Shown: positions 22,139 through 34,573 of the stretch, one piece after another
How positions within the stretch are numbered: position 1 is the first letter of the stretch
How the letters are laid out: each line of letters opens with the position of its first letter
Origin: Rachicladosporium sp. CCFEE 5018
Lineage: Eukaryota; Ascomycota; Dothideomycetes; Cladosporiales; Cladosporiaceae
DNA length: 64,000 nt
Assembly (NCBI GenBank): GCA_002077045.2
Contig: KZ111144.1
Span: 1,213,865-1,277,864, forward strand
Reading direction: 5' to 3'
Notes under the pieces: model-generated
Databases searched by the model: none
Told to the model about the DNA's origin: nothing
The model's input: only the letters and a program-made list of their open reading frames with translations
Translations under genes and position numbers: made by a program

Positions 22139-24838
22139 ATGTCTCGAAGATTGTCTGCCATCTTCACTGGCGGTGATAGCAAACATCAGCCTCCCATGGC
22201 GGGCGGCACAGCTTCACCGCAGCATAGTACTCCACATAGTGCTCGTGCCAGTGCAGAGCACACGCGATCACCAGCCAAAGCACGATTGACCAAAGCGGCA
22301 CCCGTACAAGCACACGGCAGGCAACCCTCTCTGCCGTACCTGGAGCCTTTGGAGCAAGCACAACCTATACTATCACAGCCTACACTGCAGGACCTCAAGC
22401 GCGAGCATGCACTGCGTGATCAATTTGGCATGCCTAGTCCGCCACTTCCAGCACCACCTGCTTTTGCCCCGTCGCATTCACGACCTAGCTCACGAGATCG
22501 ATCACGACCGGGCACACCAAGCCCACTTGCTGGATCCGCCACTGGGACTGGTTTCGGAGGTAGTCGACCAGCGACACCACCAATACAAATAAATGGCCAG
22601 CACTCGATGACGCCTACCACCCCTAGTAAGAGCGCAGAGAAAGAGAAGAAGAATGGGTGGTTCAGAAAGGGCAGCACAGGAGAGGTAAAGCCTATGGGTC
22701 CTACGGCGTGGATTGCTGGAACACCGCAGAAGATTACCTACGATGCTGAAATACTGCTACAAGCACAGCCTGTGGCCGAGCTGTGGAATGAGATGGACGG
22801 CAATTGTTTCGTCTACCTCTTCCCACGAGGGTCTGGTCGAGGTCCCTCGTTCAAGGTCGATTCTGCGATCTTTGCGTCATCACCAGTGCTGAGCAAGATG
22901 GCTTTTGGTGACTCGCCCAGTAGCTCAACACAAGGTTGGCCACTTGACGCGAAGATGCAACGTCTTTCTGTTGAGGACCAAATGGGCACGATGAGTTCAG
23001 CTTCGTCACAAGATTCGCGCGGGCGGTACTCGACTTTCTCGACTTCGAGTGCGGATCCGGTACACCTGTTCATGCCTCTGAAGCTTGGCGCATCGCCACT
23101 GGACGACTTGCAGACGCTGATCGATTTCCGGAACTTCTTCGCTTTCCTCTGTGGGCAGTCTATTGTCGCTACTGAGAAACGCCACACTTTCTTCCAAATC
23201 TTCATGACTCTGGCATCGATCCTGAAGGGTCACGACTTCAGCAACTTCGACGGATCTACATACGGCGAGGTAGCGAATGGTAGCTTCGACGCGTACGTGC
23301 AAGAACTAGGTCTGGCGGACGTGCGAGCAAGCCGAGAAAGGACGATCGAGGGCATTGTTCTCGGGGAGAGGATGAAGAATGTACTTCTGTACAATGAGGC
23401 TTTCACGCACGCAGTCGGGAAGCTGGAAGATTTGACGGGATCGAAGAATGCTAAATTCGCTCTCATCTCTACTATCTCTCAGCAAAGACTCGGGCGCGCG
23501 GCGATGGACCTTGAGAAGCGGACTGCATCGATACGATTAATCCTAAACGATTTCGAATTCCCAGCCATTTTCTCCGGCATCATGATTTCCAAAGTGGCGG
23601 AAGAGCGCAAGGAAGGTGTTCGCTTTGATGCCTGGAAAGATGGCTTCTTCGGTATGCGGAAGTGGTATCTTGCAACTCTGAAGCAGCGGTATGGCGATTG
23701 GCCGCCCAAGGCGAAGAGCAAGAAGAATGATCTAGAGACTAGTGGACTGCAGCGGATTGTTTTGCAAGATCTCTACCGGGATCTAAGCGAGATCTACGAC
23801 CTGCTTGTCGATCGCAGGCACCTCACCACCCGCTCAGTAGACGGTGTTGACCACGAGGGAACCCGGGAAGAACCCACAATACGAGCACTACGTGCTGTGC
23901 TATCCGAGTACGACCGCTCGAGTCCACCAGTCAAACCTTCCATGCCGTTCGATCTACCAATGCTCCCCACCTTACGCTCGACACGCCCAGACTTCGGCAC
24001 AGGTGACAAGAAGAAAGATTTTAAAGCCATCTCCAAGAAACTGAAGGACGATGAGATCGCAGCCATCACTCGCGCTTGCCTGAACCCTGACACACCTCTA
24101 TCTACATTCGTGTCAGGGTTCAGAGACATGGAGAAGCGCGCCATGCATGGCTGCAACATAGCTGAGCTCGTTGACCTGCGAGTGGGGCAGTGGATCTTCT
24201 TGTATGCTGTCTTACAAGCGCTGCCAATGCTGGCGTGCGATGCGCCGGGTCTGAGATACACGCAAGGCGTAGAGTACTTCCTCTGCGAGCCGCCCCGATC
24301 TGGCGTACCATGGGCTGATTCCGAGCGGGCCGCCACAGCAGGAGGCAAAAGGGCCTGGTACGCTGTGGGCGAGGCTGGCGACGTGGTCAGTCTTCCGAGC
24401 GATGTAGTCGAGCATGGCGTCGAGGGTATCTATCGGAGAAGTCACTGCTGGGTCATGGCTAAGCGATGGACCGCAAGAGACGCCAGCATGAGTACAAAGC
24501 TACATCAGCAAGAAGCTACCAACGCACACGATCTAAGTATTGGGCAGCGAGGAAGGGGTTTGGGTGATGTACCGCCTGTGCCGCCTGTACGCGGGATGCT
24601 GCAGACCAATAGTGGCAGAGAGATCAGCTCATCGAGAGCCCACCATCGCAACAGCTCGTTGATGATGGGTCTGGAACCTTTGCCACTACCGCCGAGCTTC
24701 GCACCGGAGAACGGACATGAAGCGAGGAGCTCGAGTGTAGAGCGGCCGAGGAGCTCACATAATGTGGATGCGAACAAGACTTTCGATGCAATCTTGGGCG
24801 AAGTCAATGGGAAGGGCAAAAAGGGCACGAAGAAGTAG
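22139..24838 (+). CDS. large conserved fungal protein, DUF8004-like
   Basis: Single uninterrupted frame of 899 aa beginning MSRRLSAIFTGG. Residues 1-190 are Ser/Pro/Thr-rich and disordered, ending in a basic KSAEKEKKNGWFRKG segment. Residues 190-770 look folded; the block LADVRASRERTIEGIVLGERM and the following LLYNEAFTHAVGK are features I associate with the fungal DUF8004 family (recall, not a search). A second conserved part is VDLRVGQWIFLYAVLQALPML. The C-terminal 110 residues are again low complexity, with KGKKGTKK at the end. No catalytic motif is evident and the molecular function is unknown. The length and domain order appear complete. Confidence 0.85.
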   Translation: MSRRLSAIFTGGDSKHQPPMAGGTASPQHSTPHSARASAEHTRSPAKARLTKAAPVQAHGRQPSLPYLEPLEQAQPILSQPTLQDLKREHALRDQFGMPSPPLPAPPAFAPSHSRPSSRDRSRPGTPSPLAGSATGTGFGGSRPATPPIQINGQHSMTPTTPSKSAEKEKKNGWFRKGSTGEVKPMGPTAWIAGTPQKITYDAEILLQAQPVAELWNEMDGNCFVYLFPRGSGRGPSFKVDSAIFASSPVLSKMAFGDSPSSSTQGWPLDAKMQRLSVEDQMGTMSSASSQDSRGRYSTFSTSSADPVHLFMPLKLGASPLDDLQTLIDFRNFFAFLCGQSIVATEKRHTFFQIFMTLASILKGHDFSNFDGSTYGEVANGSFDAYVQELGLADVRASRERTIEGIVLGERMKNVLLYNEAFTHAVGKLEDLTGSKNAKFALISTISQQRLGRAAMDLEKRTASIRLILNDFEFPAIFSGIMISKVAEERKEGVRFDAWKDGFFGMRKWYLATLKQRYGDWPPKAKSKKNDLETSGLQRIVLQDLYRDLSEIYDLLVDRRHLTTRSVDGVDHEGTREEPTIRALRAVLSEYDRSSPPVKPSMPFDLPMLPTLRSTRPDFGTGDKKKDFKAISKKLKDDEIAAITRACLNPDTPLSTFVSGFRDMEKRAMHGCNIAELVDLRVGQWIFLYAVLQALPMLACDAPGLRYTQGVEYFLCEPPRSGVPWADSERAATAGGKRAWYAVGEAGDVVSLPSDVVEHGVEGIYRRSHCWVMAKRWTARDASMSTKLHQQEATNAHDLSIGQRGRGLGDVPPVPPVRGMLQTNSGREISSSRAHHRNSSLMMGLEPLPLPPSFAPENGHEARSSSVERPRSSHNVDANKTFDAILGEVNGKGKKGTKK

Positions 24839-25035
24839 CTGTTGTGAAAGCATGATGTATGATAATACGCCCTGATGTGACGTTCCGCACTCTCATCTAT
24901 GCATGTGAATTCGCCTTGGCCTTGTTCCAAAGCCTTTGTGTTCGAAGTTCAGAGCTTTCGCACTTTCGTAAACTCCTGGCGAGTCGCTAATGGCTTGGCC
25001 TGAGCCAGACGGGTGATATCTTGTCAGACTCCATC
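24839..25035. other. convergent 3' region between DUF8004-like gene and sideroflexin gene
   Basis: The two genes end toward each other with about 197 bp between stop codons. No further gene seen; 3' UTRs of both probably share this stretch. Confidence 0.5.
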
Positions 25036-26311
25036 TCAGATGCCCCGGTTGAACTCCACCATGCCACCCTCTCCTGCCTTGCCCCAGAAATCCTCCTCTA
25101 GACTCTCCGCCTTCACGGCTTGCCTCTGCGGGAACGCAGCTAGCGCGAGAGGCAGTGCAAAGATGCTCGTCGTCAAGATCAGACCCAGGTTGATCGGCAG
25201 CACCATTCTTGGCCTCTGACTCAGCCATGCAGTACGCTGCAATCGAACGAGCACAAGTGGCGGTAGTACCATGATCGGTGACGAGTTGAGGACGCGGGAG
25301 AGTGCTGTCTCGCCGACAGCGAGGGTGGCAGCCTTTTTGCTCTTCCCGATAGATTCGAGTGGCAGTCCCGCAGCTTCGCGCTTCTGCTTTGCGGCATCGG
25401 ATTCCGAACGGAAGACGTCAATTCCACGGCGGATCTCCTCGCCGCGCATGAGGAAGACGTTGAGTGCTCCGGCGCTCGCTACTGCGGCGAAAGGCACAAG
25501 ACGAGTCAATATCGTGCGGGCGCCAGGACTGAGACGCTTGAGGCGTGGCACGAGGGAATTGAGGCCGAGCGCAACGCCGCAGGACGCGCCCACAGCAAGA
25601 AAATAGGACTGCAACATCGTCGAGGTCGAGATCGGTGTAGACTTGTTGGCGTTTGAGGCGTTGATAGCAACGTTCAGGGACTGATTGGTGATCTGCCAGC
25701 CCAGTGTGCCGACGGTGGATAGGTTTGGCGTGAGCATACCGGCTGTGACTACCAGATTACTGAGAACGAAGCATGACATGCGGAAGGGCAGGAAGACTGG
25801 CTCGCCGGTATCTGTGATGGTCAACATTAGTGTTGGCTCTGAAATGGCGATGCTGAGACACTCACCTGGATGAAGCGTGCTATCTATTATCTTCTTCGCG
25901 GTCCATAGGTCGGGGCTCATGGCTTGGACCTTGCCTTGTTTGTACTGCGTGACAAGTTGCTTTGCATGTTCGAGTCCGGATGAGGAGGTGAAGAGCGTTC
26001 TGTTCTATCTTTAGCTTGTGGTTGGCAAACATGGAGATTGATATAATGGAAGATAAGGTCGAGGGGACCCTGCAGTCAAGCACAGCAAGTGTATACTGAC
26101 CAGCGAGGCAGTAGTTGGCCAGCTCTGACGATGCAGCACATTACGAGTATGACGGGGACTCGTTTGCTTGCGTTTGGACTTCTTCACTCCAAGGGTTGGA
26201 GTCTCACCTGGGATCTGAGAGGTCGGCCGAGTGCCTCACGCGACCCCAGTATGTGCTCAAATCATACTGGGACGCGGGCAGATCTCTGCTGCCAGGCAGC
26301 GAGGTCGACAT
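25036..26311 (-). CDS. sideroflexin (mitochondrial amino-acid transporter family)
   Basis: Three exons: 26311-26208, 25999-25866 and 25811-25036, about 337 aa, close to the usual 320-330. Introns (208 and 54 bp) have GTGAGA/GTGAGT donors and CAG acceptors, and the codons join cleanly: DP-R at the first junction and STLHP-DTGEPVF at the second. The HPDTGEP motif followed by FLPFRMSCFVLSN is diagnostic of sideroflexins. The N-terminus MSTSLPGSRDLPASQYDLSTY fits the family's soluble start, and YKQGKV precedes the first membrane region. Later hydrophobic segments match the remaining helices. Family members sit in the inner mitochondrial membrane; human SFXN1 carries serine, yeast Fsf1 is the fungal relative. 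I chose the Met at 26311; upstream in-frame Mets lack family similarity. Confidence 0.9.
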
Positions 26312-26964
26312 GATGTATTGCCGCCGCGAGAAGGTGGGATGAAGATTGGCTGGTAGGTGAGTCGACGGAGCGGATGGACGATTGAACAGTGGAAGCTCGT
26401 CGTCAGAAGTCGAGCCAGGAGATGACTTTTGGCATGATTCCGTGACTACATACATCTTATTTCTCTCAGACCAACTACTAATAACGTTCAAGATCAATTT
26501 GATTGTGGGCGATACGCGAAACGGTGATTCAGACTTTTGGCGTGCCTCGAGTGACAACTCCAAGCCGTTGCAGCGACGCGACATAGCTCGGCTGAATGAT
26601 GCAGTCGAGCGTTTGACATGTCATGATGAATGATCTTGACACATGACGGCGGATGAGAGACGAAAGGTGACCTGGCACAGCGGGAACACAAGGCCCTTCT
26701 GTTCAGGCTGATCCCTCATCGTGCACTTTCCCAGGGATATAAGAAGGACTCCTCGCGCCTGGCAACACGAACACAATTACTCCTCACTTGAGCAGAGACA
26801 CTACCCTGCCCTCGAAGCACCACGGCTAAGCGCATATCGCAATCGCGATGGCAGACAGAGCCTGCTGGTCTGATCGAGATGCTGATACTGTCGCCTCGTG
26901 ACGTGCGAACGATGGGGTCCGAAAGATGTCTTGAGACTGCTCGAAGCTGCGATGAATCGGCAGA

Positions 26965-27247
26965 TACAACGGTTTCACAAAGTCTGTTCCGCACAACGGA
27001 CTACCTCTTTTCGACGTCCAGGGAGCTCTCCAGCTGTTATAAGCAAAGTCAGGGACGCAATGGTAACATGTCATGCGGGTGAGGGCATAAGATAAGTGTT
27101 CGATCGTTCTAGTCGAGTCGAGGCTCCCCCGAGCGTGGTGATGTAAGGCTCTACTGCCACGGCTGAGATGACAGAAGCATGAGATGACAGAAGCGCCGGC
27201 CGAGAGCGCACTCACGTATGCGGAACAGACTTTGTGAAAGCGTTGTA
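26965..27247. repeat. inverted repeat with 29-bp arms
   Basis: Left arm 26965-26993 (contains TTTCACAAAGTCTGTTCCGCA) is the reverse complement of the right arm 27219-27247 with one mismatch. The interval is about 225 bp. No coding frame with a transposase-like motif lies between. It could be the ends of a small non-autonomous element. Confidence 0.55.
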
Positions 27248-30200
27248 GATCAAAGCATGGTCTCTCCCAAGATTGGCGGCCGGAATCGGTAGATGCAGTG
27301 GTCTTCCCGACCGCGAACCTCACAGTTTCGGCAGGCTGAGATTTTGACCTCACATTTGATCGGGTGAGAGGACAAGTAGCATATTTTACATAGTCTTCTA
27401 GCAACAATCGCGCCAGGATCTTTGTTACGAGGCGTCGCAGACGTGCAAGCACTACGACTCGAAGACTGTGGCAGGAGCTCTATCGGCTCAGTCGCTCGAA
27501 TTGTGTTTGCTGTCGAGGCAACGGAGCATCTAGCTTATCTCGTAGTTCGAGGCGTTGACTGACTGACAACACGAGACGGTCTCCGCGCTGATTTGCGGCA
27601 CTAGAATACTGGATCGCCATTGCTGGTTAACTGGAGACTACGAAGCTTCTGGCCACCCATCACCTCTACACAATCAGTAGGAGTTGCCTGGTAAGTCAAT
27701 TCTCTCGGCTAGTAGTCGCACCGCAATTGCTTCTCTGGGTGTTCGAACGCGATCTCCTGCTCGTATCTTGTACGCCTGCAACGAGTAGCCGATGGTGCTG
27801 TTTTCTCGAGAGGGAGGCTACGCAGCATCAAGTCGAGCTGTCGTTATCAATTGCAGTCTTTTAGTAGCCTAGTGAATGGCGGTCCACGGCCTTGGCCAAG
27901 CTAAAAGAGGCAGTGCTTCCATCTGAGCTTCAAGAGGTGCTAAATTGTTTCAACAGCCCAAGAAATGGCGAAGCTGTAGCGCGGACATGAGAGATACTCC
28001 AATCGCGAGTGTGACAGAGCAAGTACACAGATCTCGATGTCAAATTAAAGTAATGGAGAGTGTCACTCGTGATCGTCCTGAGATTGTCATCCTGCTAAAG
28101 GCCCTTCAATTGGCACCCTGGAAAAATGTGGCGATTGTGATAACGAGGTTGGAGTATCATAAATTTTCTTTACTGCGACTTGCACAAGCATCGGGGGATC
28201 GGCTCCAGGATGAGGTCGTTTATCTGTTCGACTACCTCCGCTTCTCCCAGTTTTTTGCATTACGGACATGCTACTTCCAGTCTGATCGCGGCAGTGTAGC
28301 AGTATACTACCGTGCTCATGAGAAGCAGGACCGGACAGGTGCATTGGATGAGAATTGCAGCTCTCTCCTACTGGCGCTCCAGAAGCGAGCGCTGTCATGA
28401 TTGCGATGCACCAAGCGTAAGAGCAGGCTAATGCTTCTGGAGAAGTGAAGTTATGATATGGCGTCGGCAAAGTAGTGTCTGAAGGAACGTGACTTCATCA
28501 AGGTGATTACATCGTGTGTGAAGGACATGTTTCATGAACGTCCTTACGTGTGCAGCTTTGCTACAGATTGACAGCAGGGTGTGAGGTATGTGCTCGAGTC
28601 TCTGCTGGTGATATTCAAGACGATGTTGCAATGACCTTGCGCTGCTCCTGCGAAGACTCGAGATCTCGCAGATAATGATGTTCTGGCTTGTGCTGCTCTG
28701 CGATCAGCTGCGATGGTAGACCCACGTACATGGCTGCCAGGAGAAACATACATGGCCCTGGGCAGGCGTGTAACGTCGCAAGTCCTCTCGTGTGTGGAGC
28801 GGTAGCCCAGAGTGCTTGTGGCGCAGTGGATAGCATCACTGGAGACTATGTGGATTGAGGGAGAGAGTAAGACCTTCCTAAGTTCTGGGAGGTGCACCTA
28901 GCGAGTTTGAAACTTGAGGAAGGCCTTGGAGTAAGCACGAAGTGTCGCTGAGCGGCCAATTGCACTTGCTGTCATAGCGTCCAGCGTCATGCTCGCGATC
29001 ATGAGGCCCGTCTCGCCTACGAGACTTCCACGTCATCATAGAGGCGGTATGCTCGATGTCAGCCCTCAATACCATACATAGCAACCACAGCCTGTCACAT
29101 CACTGGGCGTGCGGTGATGATCGGAGAGCGAGGACAGAGCGCTAATCGCTGCACAAACGTGAAGGTGGAACGCTGAGACAGCCTTGACGATTCCACCTGC
29201 AGATCTGCGGTGCGTGCAATCCAGCAGCTTGCTCGAGAGCGCACTTCGCTTACTCACATATTCCCTCACTTATTAGCAGACAAGCCCCAGAGTCTTCAAG
29301 TCGCTTTCGTCCTGTCGCACAATTGTCAGGGCATCAAGGACAGCAACCATGGCGTCTCGAGTGCGTTCAGTGTGGATCATAGAGAGCCTGTGAACACACC
29401 ACTGGACATGGCAACTGATAAGGCTGTTACCCGCCCACAATATGGGTGGACCTTTCGCTGTTTCTAGGGATTCCGGGACCGACTCGTAGGGCACGGTTGA
29501 TGCAGCAAAGAGCGGGAAGAGTCGCGCGAGGGAGAGCAGTCGTGTACTGGCGCTCCACATCGGGCGACTGATGAAGACGATACTTGATAGATCCTTGAGT
29601 CGTTCAAGCTACTGGACTTCGTTGTGAGACATATTGGCGATGTTGAGCTGCCACTTTCGCCCGCATGGCAGCTTGCACTTACTCGTGTAGAAAAGCTCGC
29701 CGCACCGGTACTGTGAGTTGTTGAGCAGAAAATAATGGCGATGTGAGTCGTTATCGAACATGCAGTAAGTAAGTGTGGATCCAGAACGGATGGACAATCC
29801 AGGGTAGGGCCAGAGACTCGAGTCTCGAGGGAAGATCTGGTACGAATCGAGGAGACATTGCTCGACACCGTGCACTCGGTCGAGTATCATTTTACGCTCT
29901 CGCGCATCTGTCCATTTATAATCACAAGACTAGACGGAGAAGTGCCCAACTGAAAGGGCCTACGATAATGGGCGGTGAATGTCTTCTCTTCCTAATAGCC
30001 ATGATTGAGTGAAAGAGATGGATCATTACCTAGACGTCGGGTGCGTACATGCAGGTTGATCAACTTCTCGGCAAAGACGCCTGGATGCAAACTCTCAGTG
30101 ATATGCCAACGCCAGTGACTGCATCGCCTAAAGAGTGAATAGCTGCATTCGCCGATTCAAGATGGCTAGCAGAGCGAGGTGGAACGTCCTCGCATGACTC

Positions 30201-30356
30201 AGCTCATTCCGGCCTTTGGCTGTGCCACAAATCACCCCACGTACGGCCGGAAAAGTCGAAAAAGATGAGAGAAATTGCAAGCTAAGCTTGTAGTGGTGCA
30301 CTGCCCTAATGTCACATGTTAACTGGAGTTGCTGACACTGTGAAAGGGGTAGTACG

Positions 30357-30457
30357 CACTCCACTGAGAATCGAACTCAGATTTGCGGATCGCTGGGAAC
30401 CTTAGGTACCCTCAAATCATATGAGACCGCTGTACTAAACCGTTATACGATAGGGGC
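30357..30457 (-). tRNA. tRNA-like sequence, anticodon CAT (Met), possibly a pseudogene
   Basis: The T arm is perfect (CTGAG-TTCGATT-CTCAG), the D arm GTAT/GTAC with AACGGTTTA loop is good, and the anticodon loop gives C32-T33-CAT-A37 with anticodon at 30421-30423. The anticodon stem GCGGT/TCCGC is four of five pairs and implies an intron of about 28 nt. The acceptor stem pairs at only about four of seven positions and there is no run of four T downstream on the minus strand, so it may be degenerate. Confidence 0.45.
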
Positions 30458-32555
30458 GATGGTTGACGGCACTGGAGAAACTGTATATGATCATAGCAAA
30501 TGGCGGAGGGGCCGTTGTGTTCGGGAGGGCGCTGCTCGGGAAATTTGACCCAGCAGCAAACACGGACTCGATTGAGCTGTTCGTACATGCATCGAAGCAG
30601 AGCAGGCGTTTGGTAGTGGTAGTATTGATCCCTCCGTGGTCTTGGACCAAGCATTCAAAGACAGTGACGGTGTATACGACAGTGCGGCGGAGAAAAGTCT
30701 GAGAACAGCTGCGCTAACGAGAGCTGTGCATGCGCCTCGGAAGAGTGGATCCGCTATCGTTGGCACATTGAGATGATGGACTGCACGGCGTTCGTTCCAA
30801 GAAGAGGTCCATGATCTGCTCTTCAGGCTGGGCGGTATATGACCGACTTCAACAGCGACCAGCCCGGCAACAGCGGTATGACGGCAAGCCTCACTGATCG
30901 ATACGGTCGCACCGGCATTATGATCCGAGCCCTGCTCGCGATACTGGTGCCAGCTCGCAGTCTTAGCATGGTCAATCCGTCCGAGGGCGAGAATGTGTCG
31001 TTTGAGTAGCGATCTTGGTACTGGCCACAGCGATCGCAACCACGTCATTGTAGGTACGGCACTTTCATATCTGTTGTCCAGCCTCGCGTGAACAAGTCGA
31101 AAAGCGTAGCTTCGAGACGAGAGGTGGTCGGAAGAGCTACAGGATCGCGCTGAGGCAGATGCCAGGTCCAAGCAGATCGTAACATCGACCGGACTGGACT
31201 ATATGGCCGAGGCAGCTCCAGCTGAGCAACCACTCCCGGAACTGTCCAGTGTTCGTGACGGTCGACGTGGAAGCACCGGTGTAGCGTCCACCAAGGGGGA
31301 ATGGTTCCGAATGATATCGATCTCCTTGGCATGTCCGCGATAATGGGCGTCCCAAGTCCGATGAAGTGCTGTCCAATACGACAAACTCAGCAACAGAGTC
31401 TCTCCGCGGTGCACGAAGTATCGCCAGATCCAACGAATGCGACCTTAGATGCGCGGGGAGAGTGGTGCACTCTATGGCAATCCGTCTCGACCTCGTTGCG
31501 GTCGCTAGCGCAGCTCTCCAGGTTGGGTCATACAGCCGCTCGAGCAAGACCACTCCGAGTTATGCACGCTGTGCGAACGATCCGGACACAGTCCTGAACT
31601 CGTCTGTCGCAATCGAGACAAAGTCATGCAAGGTCTGGCTCTACATGTTGAAGACCGATACGGAAATGATTTTGTTGGGAGGAGGTGAGGTCAGAACACG
31701 AACGGCGCTAATGTAGCGAGACAGCAAGAATGATCGAAAGGAAGGAATGCCCACCCCCCATGCGTGGTTGCCCTAATGCGTACTTGCCACCAGACATGCT
31801 ATGAGCATCCATTGCCTTTCTCAGACCCCCAGTAACTGGCGCTTCAGAACGTTGAGTGACAGCGCGGTGATAGTCGCGCGATTAGGGGAAGGATAGGTGG
31901 TTGCCTACTTGCATTGACATGCTTACATAGCGGTCTGCCAAAAGCAAGCACTGACATGGCCAAGCGTTCCGCGCACTGCGCAACGCCCGATCGCAAAACA
32001 CCAGGTACTGTCAAGGCTCATAATCGTTCTGCCTGCTCAGCTCGCTCCGCGCATCTCAGCGACCAAGCTCTCCTCGTTGCAGTAATCCTAGACTGTGGCA
32101 GTGGTGCCGCAAGAGCCTGGCATATCAGGGACTTCCCAACCTGCTTGCCAGCTCGCCTCCGTTCACATCGATCCAGATCCAAGGAGATGAGGGTGGCGGT
32201 CGCTATCCGAGAGGCGATACCAGCGTTCCGACTGTACGGTATTGTCCTGCTTGGCACGATGAAGGTGGTGCAGATTGGGTAGGGGAGTGCAGGCGTAGCC
32301 AATCGTGCTCAGCCTTGAGCATTGCGAGCTGAACACAGAACCTGCACCAGGAGCGCTGGAGCCGTCCGTCATAGGCGCGGTCTTACCGGGGTTTCATGGT
32401 CCGCGGTAGATGGGTTCGTGTGGCCAGCTGCCGAGCATGAGGTGATATTTGCTACATGGTGGCATCGCGCGAGCAAGCGCGGCGTCGTGAGAGCGAAGAT
32501 CCGTGTCGTGTACACCGTGATGGTATCTCTTCTGCCTCCGGTCCTCAGTCCCCGC

Positions 32556-32840
32556 TCAGCTCCTCACCCCCTCCCCTCTCCCTCTCTCTCCGCTCCCGGC
32601 AACCTCCTCATACCCCGGCAGCCCTCCCCCTCTCTTCTCCCCCTGCCTCTCCCTCTCCAAACTCTCGCTCCTCCTGCCTTGCCCACCAGCGCTGTCAGTC
32701 CTCTCCAGCCGCAGCTTCGTCTCCTTCTGCAACTCTTCATACCTGACCTCGGTGTTCCGTCGCTTCAACCGCTTGGCTTCGCGCTTCGACTCGACTTTCT
32801 CGTGCAGGGCGATCACGCCGGCGATGATGAGGGCTGCCAT
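32556..32840 (-). CDS. small fungal protein with N-terminal hydrophobic helix and basic coiled region
   Basis: 94-aa frame starting MAALIIAGVIAL. Residues 2-14 form a short hydrophobic helix; residues 15-50 are a charged helix (KVESKREAKRLKRR...EELQKETK), and the C-terminus has a P-G-Y-E-E-V motif resembling the PPPYEE signature of small fungal proteins of this layout. It is probably anchored to a membrane with its basic helix in the cytosol. The Met at 32840 was chosen because the protein-like composition begins there; the frame is open further upstream. Function unknown. The downstream half is CT-rich on the + strand. Confidence 0.5.
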   Translation of the reverse strand: MAALIIAGVIALHEKVESKREAKRLKRRNTEVRYEELQKETKLRLERTDSAGGQGRRSESLERERQGEKRGGGLPGYEEVAGSGERGRGEGVRS

Positions 32841-33749
32841 TGTTATATAATGTAGACTGTCGCGAGTGAGGGTTGCTTTGGTGTTGGAGCCGTTGGAAAC
32901 ATGGGTAGCAATAACTATGCGACACGAGTGCGACGTGATGATGTCAAGGAACGCCACAGCTGCGTGGCAATGCGAGGGCGGAAGGCGTGGGGTAGGGCGT
33001 GACAACTATCTTACCACACTCTGGATAGAGAGCCTGAGGCCTCAAATCGAGCGCCGTGACCGATTGTGTCTCGTGGCAGATCGCTGGGTTGGTCGAGCCA
33101 GGGAAAGCGTCGGCCAGAATCCGAGTCTCACAGTGAGACTTCGCAGAAAATGCAGCACCACTGCATCTGCTACAGCCATGCGGGCCAGACCCAAAGTGGT
33201 CATTGCAAATGTAAGACATCCGCGAAGCCAATCTCCACCATACACAGCGGGCGGTCTCACATCACTGTAGTGCAATTTTACTGCAGGTTCGCCGTCTGCT
33301 ACTGCCGACTCAACACTGCATTCGAGACTGTGCCTCAAGACGGAGCTTAGGAAAGAGCGTAGCATAGTCCAACAAGCCTATACTACCTTATTCTCTCATC
33401 CTGTGTGCATTACAGCAGATATGCAAATGCCTGCCCCGTTAGTCTCCCTAACCATCCAGTCCTGTCACCACCGCCGATACGCCAGACCCAATATGCAAAC
33501 GCTGAATAGTGACTTGATGCAAAGTGGCCCATGAATGACAGCTTGACTGACATCGCCGACTGTTCTCGGGCCAAGTAAAGAAAGTCGATCTGCTGATCCT
33601 GACAAGCACTCGCTTCCCCCTGTCGACCCAATTCGCCGTCCAGTGGCACCTATGAACGCCGCTGAGAGGAGGGGGAGGAGTGAAGGTGGATCGATGACGC
33701 CGCGTGGTCTCGTTCGTTCGTGTGTGTAGATGATGTAGATGCGTGTTCA
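32841..33749. other. intergenic stretch
   Basis: No supportable gene. It separates the presumed promoter of the small protein gene from the 3' end of the next minus-strand gene. Confidence 0.4.
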
Positions 33750-34573
33750 TTAGAAGAAGTGGGTGTGTGGCTTGCTGGCCTCATGGACTTCCATTTCCTA
33801 TCACAATATTAGCAACGTGATTCTCACCATAAAAGCTCAAGAAAGCTTACCATCTTGAAAGTATTCAACTCCTCCTTGATCTGCTGAGCCAAGATCGGAG
33901 TCAGGCGATTGCAAGTAGCGACATCTCCCCTGCGATCATACTCCGTGCTGCTCCAAGCATCGTGGAATTGTATGCGTGGCGAGAAGCTGATCGATTTGGC
34001 ACTACCATTGGGGGTGTTGGGCATGCTTCGGCTGTATGTGAGCGACCGTGTGAAGTAGTCTGGGTTATTCGTGATCGACCCCGTGCGCACTGATGCTGCA
34101 CCAGTCGGCGTTGCTGGTCCTGGCGAAGAGGCTGGACTCTCTATGATGTGTGGGATGTTCTCCGTCGGCCGCAGAACTGGCGAGCCTGACGGCGACGATG
34201 CGCCTGATCGCTTCAAAATCCCCTTCTTCACCGCAGCCAGCACGTCCGCACGGTCCTTATCGCTGCCCACAACACTGCGCCGAGAGTGCGAGTCAGACCC
34301 ATCCGCTGAGCCTCGCATCGAAGCATTCGCAGCATCGATCGAGTTCCGCTCCAGCTTAGGGAAGCCAGTCACTCCACCAGCCTTCTCAGACGGGTGCTCA
34401 TTGACATTCACCTTCTGCCTCTCAGCCTCGACAGTCACCATTGACACCTGCGCAACACTCGGCTGCAACACAGGCGCTGTCTGCACCTGCACAGGTCCGT
34501 CGGCAGCCGGCACGCCAATCACAGACTTGGGTCGGAACAAGCCCTTGATGCTTCTAGCACTCTTCTTGGCTCC
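33750..34573 (-). CDS. conserved fungal protein of unknown function, N-terminus lost in the assembly gap
   Basis: The frame is open from the gap (34573) to 33851, then a 53-bp intron (33850-33798, GTAAGC donor, TAG acceptor) leads to a 16-codon last exon ending at 33750. The C-terminal signature SPRIQFHDAWSSTEYDRRG, then CNRLTPILAQQIKEELN and, after splicing, FKMEMEVHE, is strongly conserved in filamentous fungi as I recall it. The middle is Ser/Pro-rich with a KKGILKRSG block. Sequence at the gap edge (GAKKSARSIKGLFRPKS) is in frame, so the start lies inside or beyond the Ns. No enzymatic motif. Apparently a genuine single-copy core gene. Confidence 0.75.

Larger units (their letters stand above)
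26312..32555. other. long gene-poor stretch
   Basis: More than 6 kb in which I recognise no protein domain. Open frames up to about 226 codons exist on both strands but none has a familiar motif, convincing splice pattern or compositional signature. An inverted repeat (26965-27247) and a tRNA-like sequence (30357-30457) are listed separately. Around 27141-27200 a 16-bp phrase (ATGAGATGACAGAAGC) is duplicated in tandem. This may be decayed repeat DNA or hold non-coding RNA genes. Confidence 0.4.

Noticed and set aside
27945..28400. 151-codon plus-strand frame
   Set aside because: No motif, no compositional bias and no splice or context support; likely chance.
30491..31171. 226-codon minus-strand frame
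   Set aside because: Residue pattern looks random, and no domain or conserved counterpart is seen in the window.
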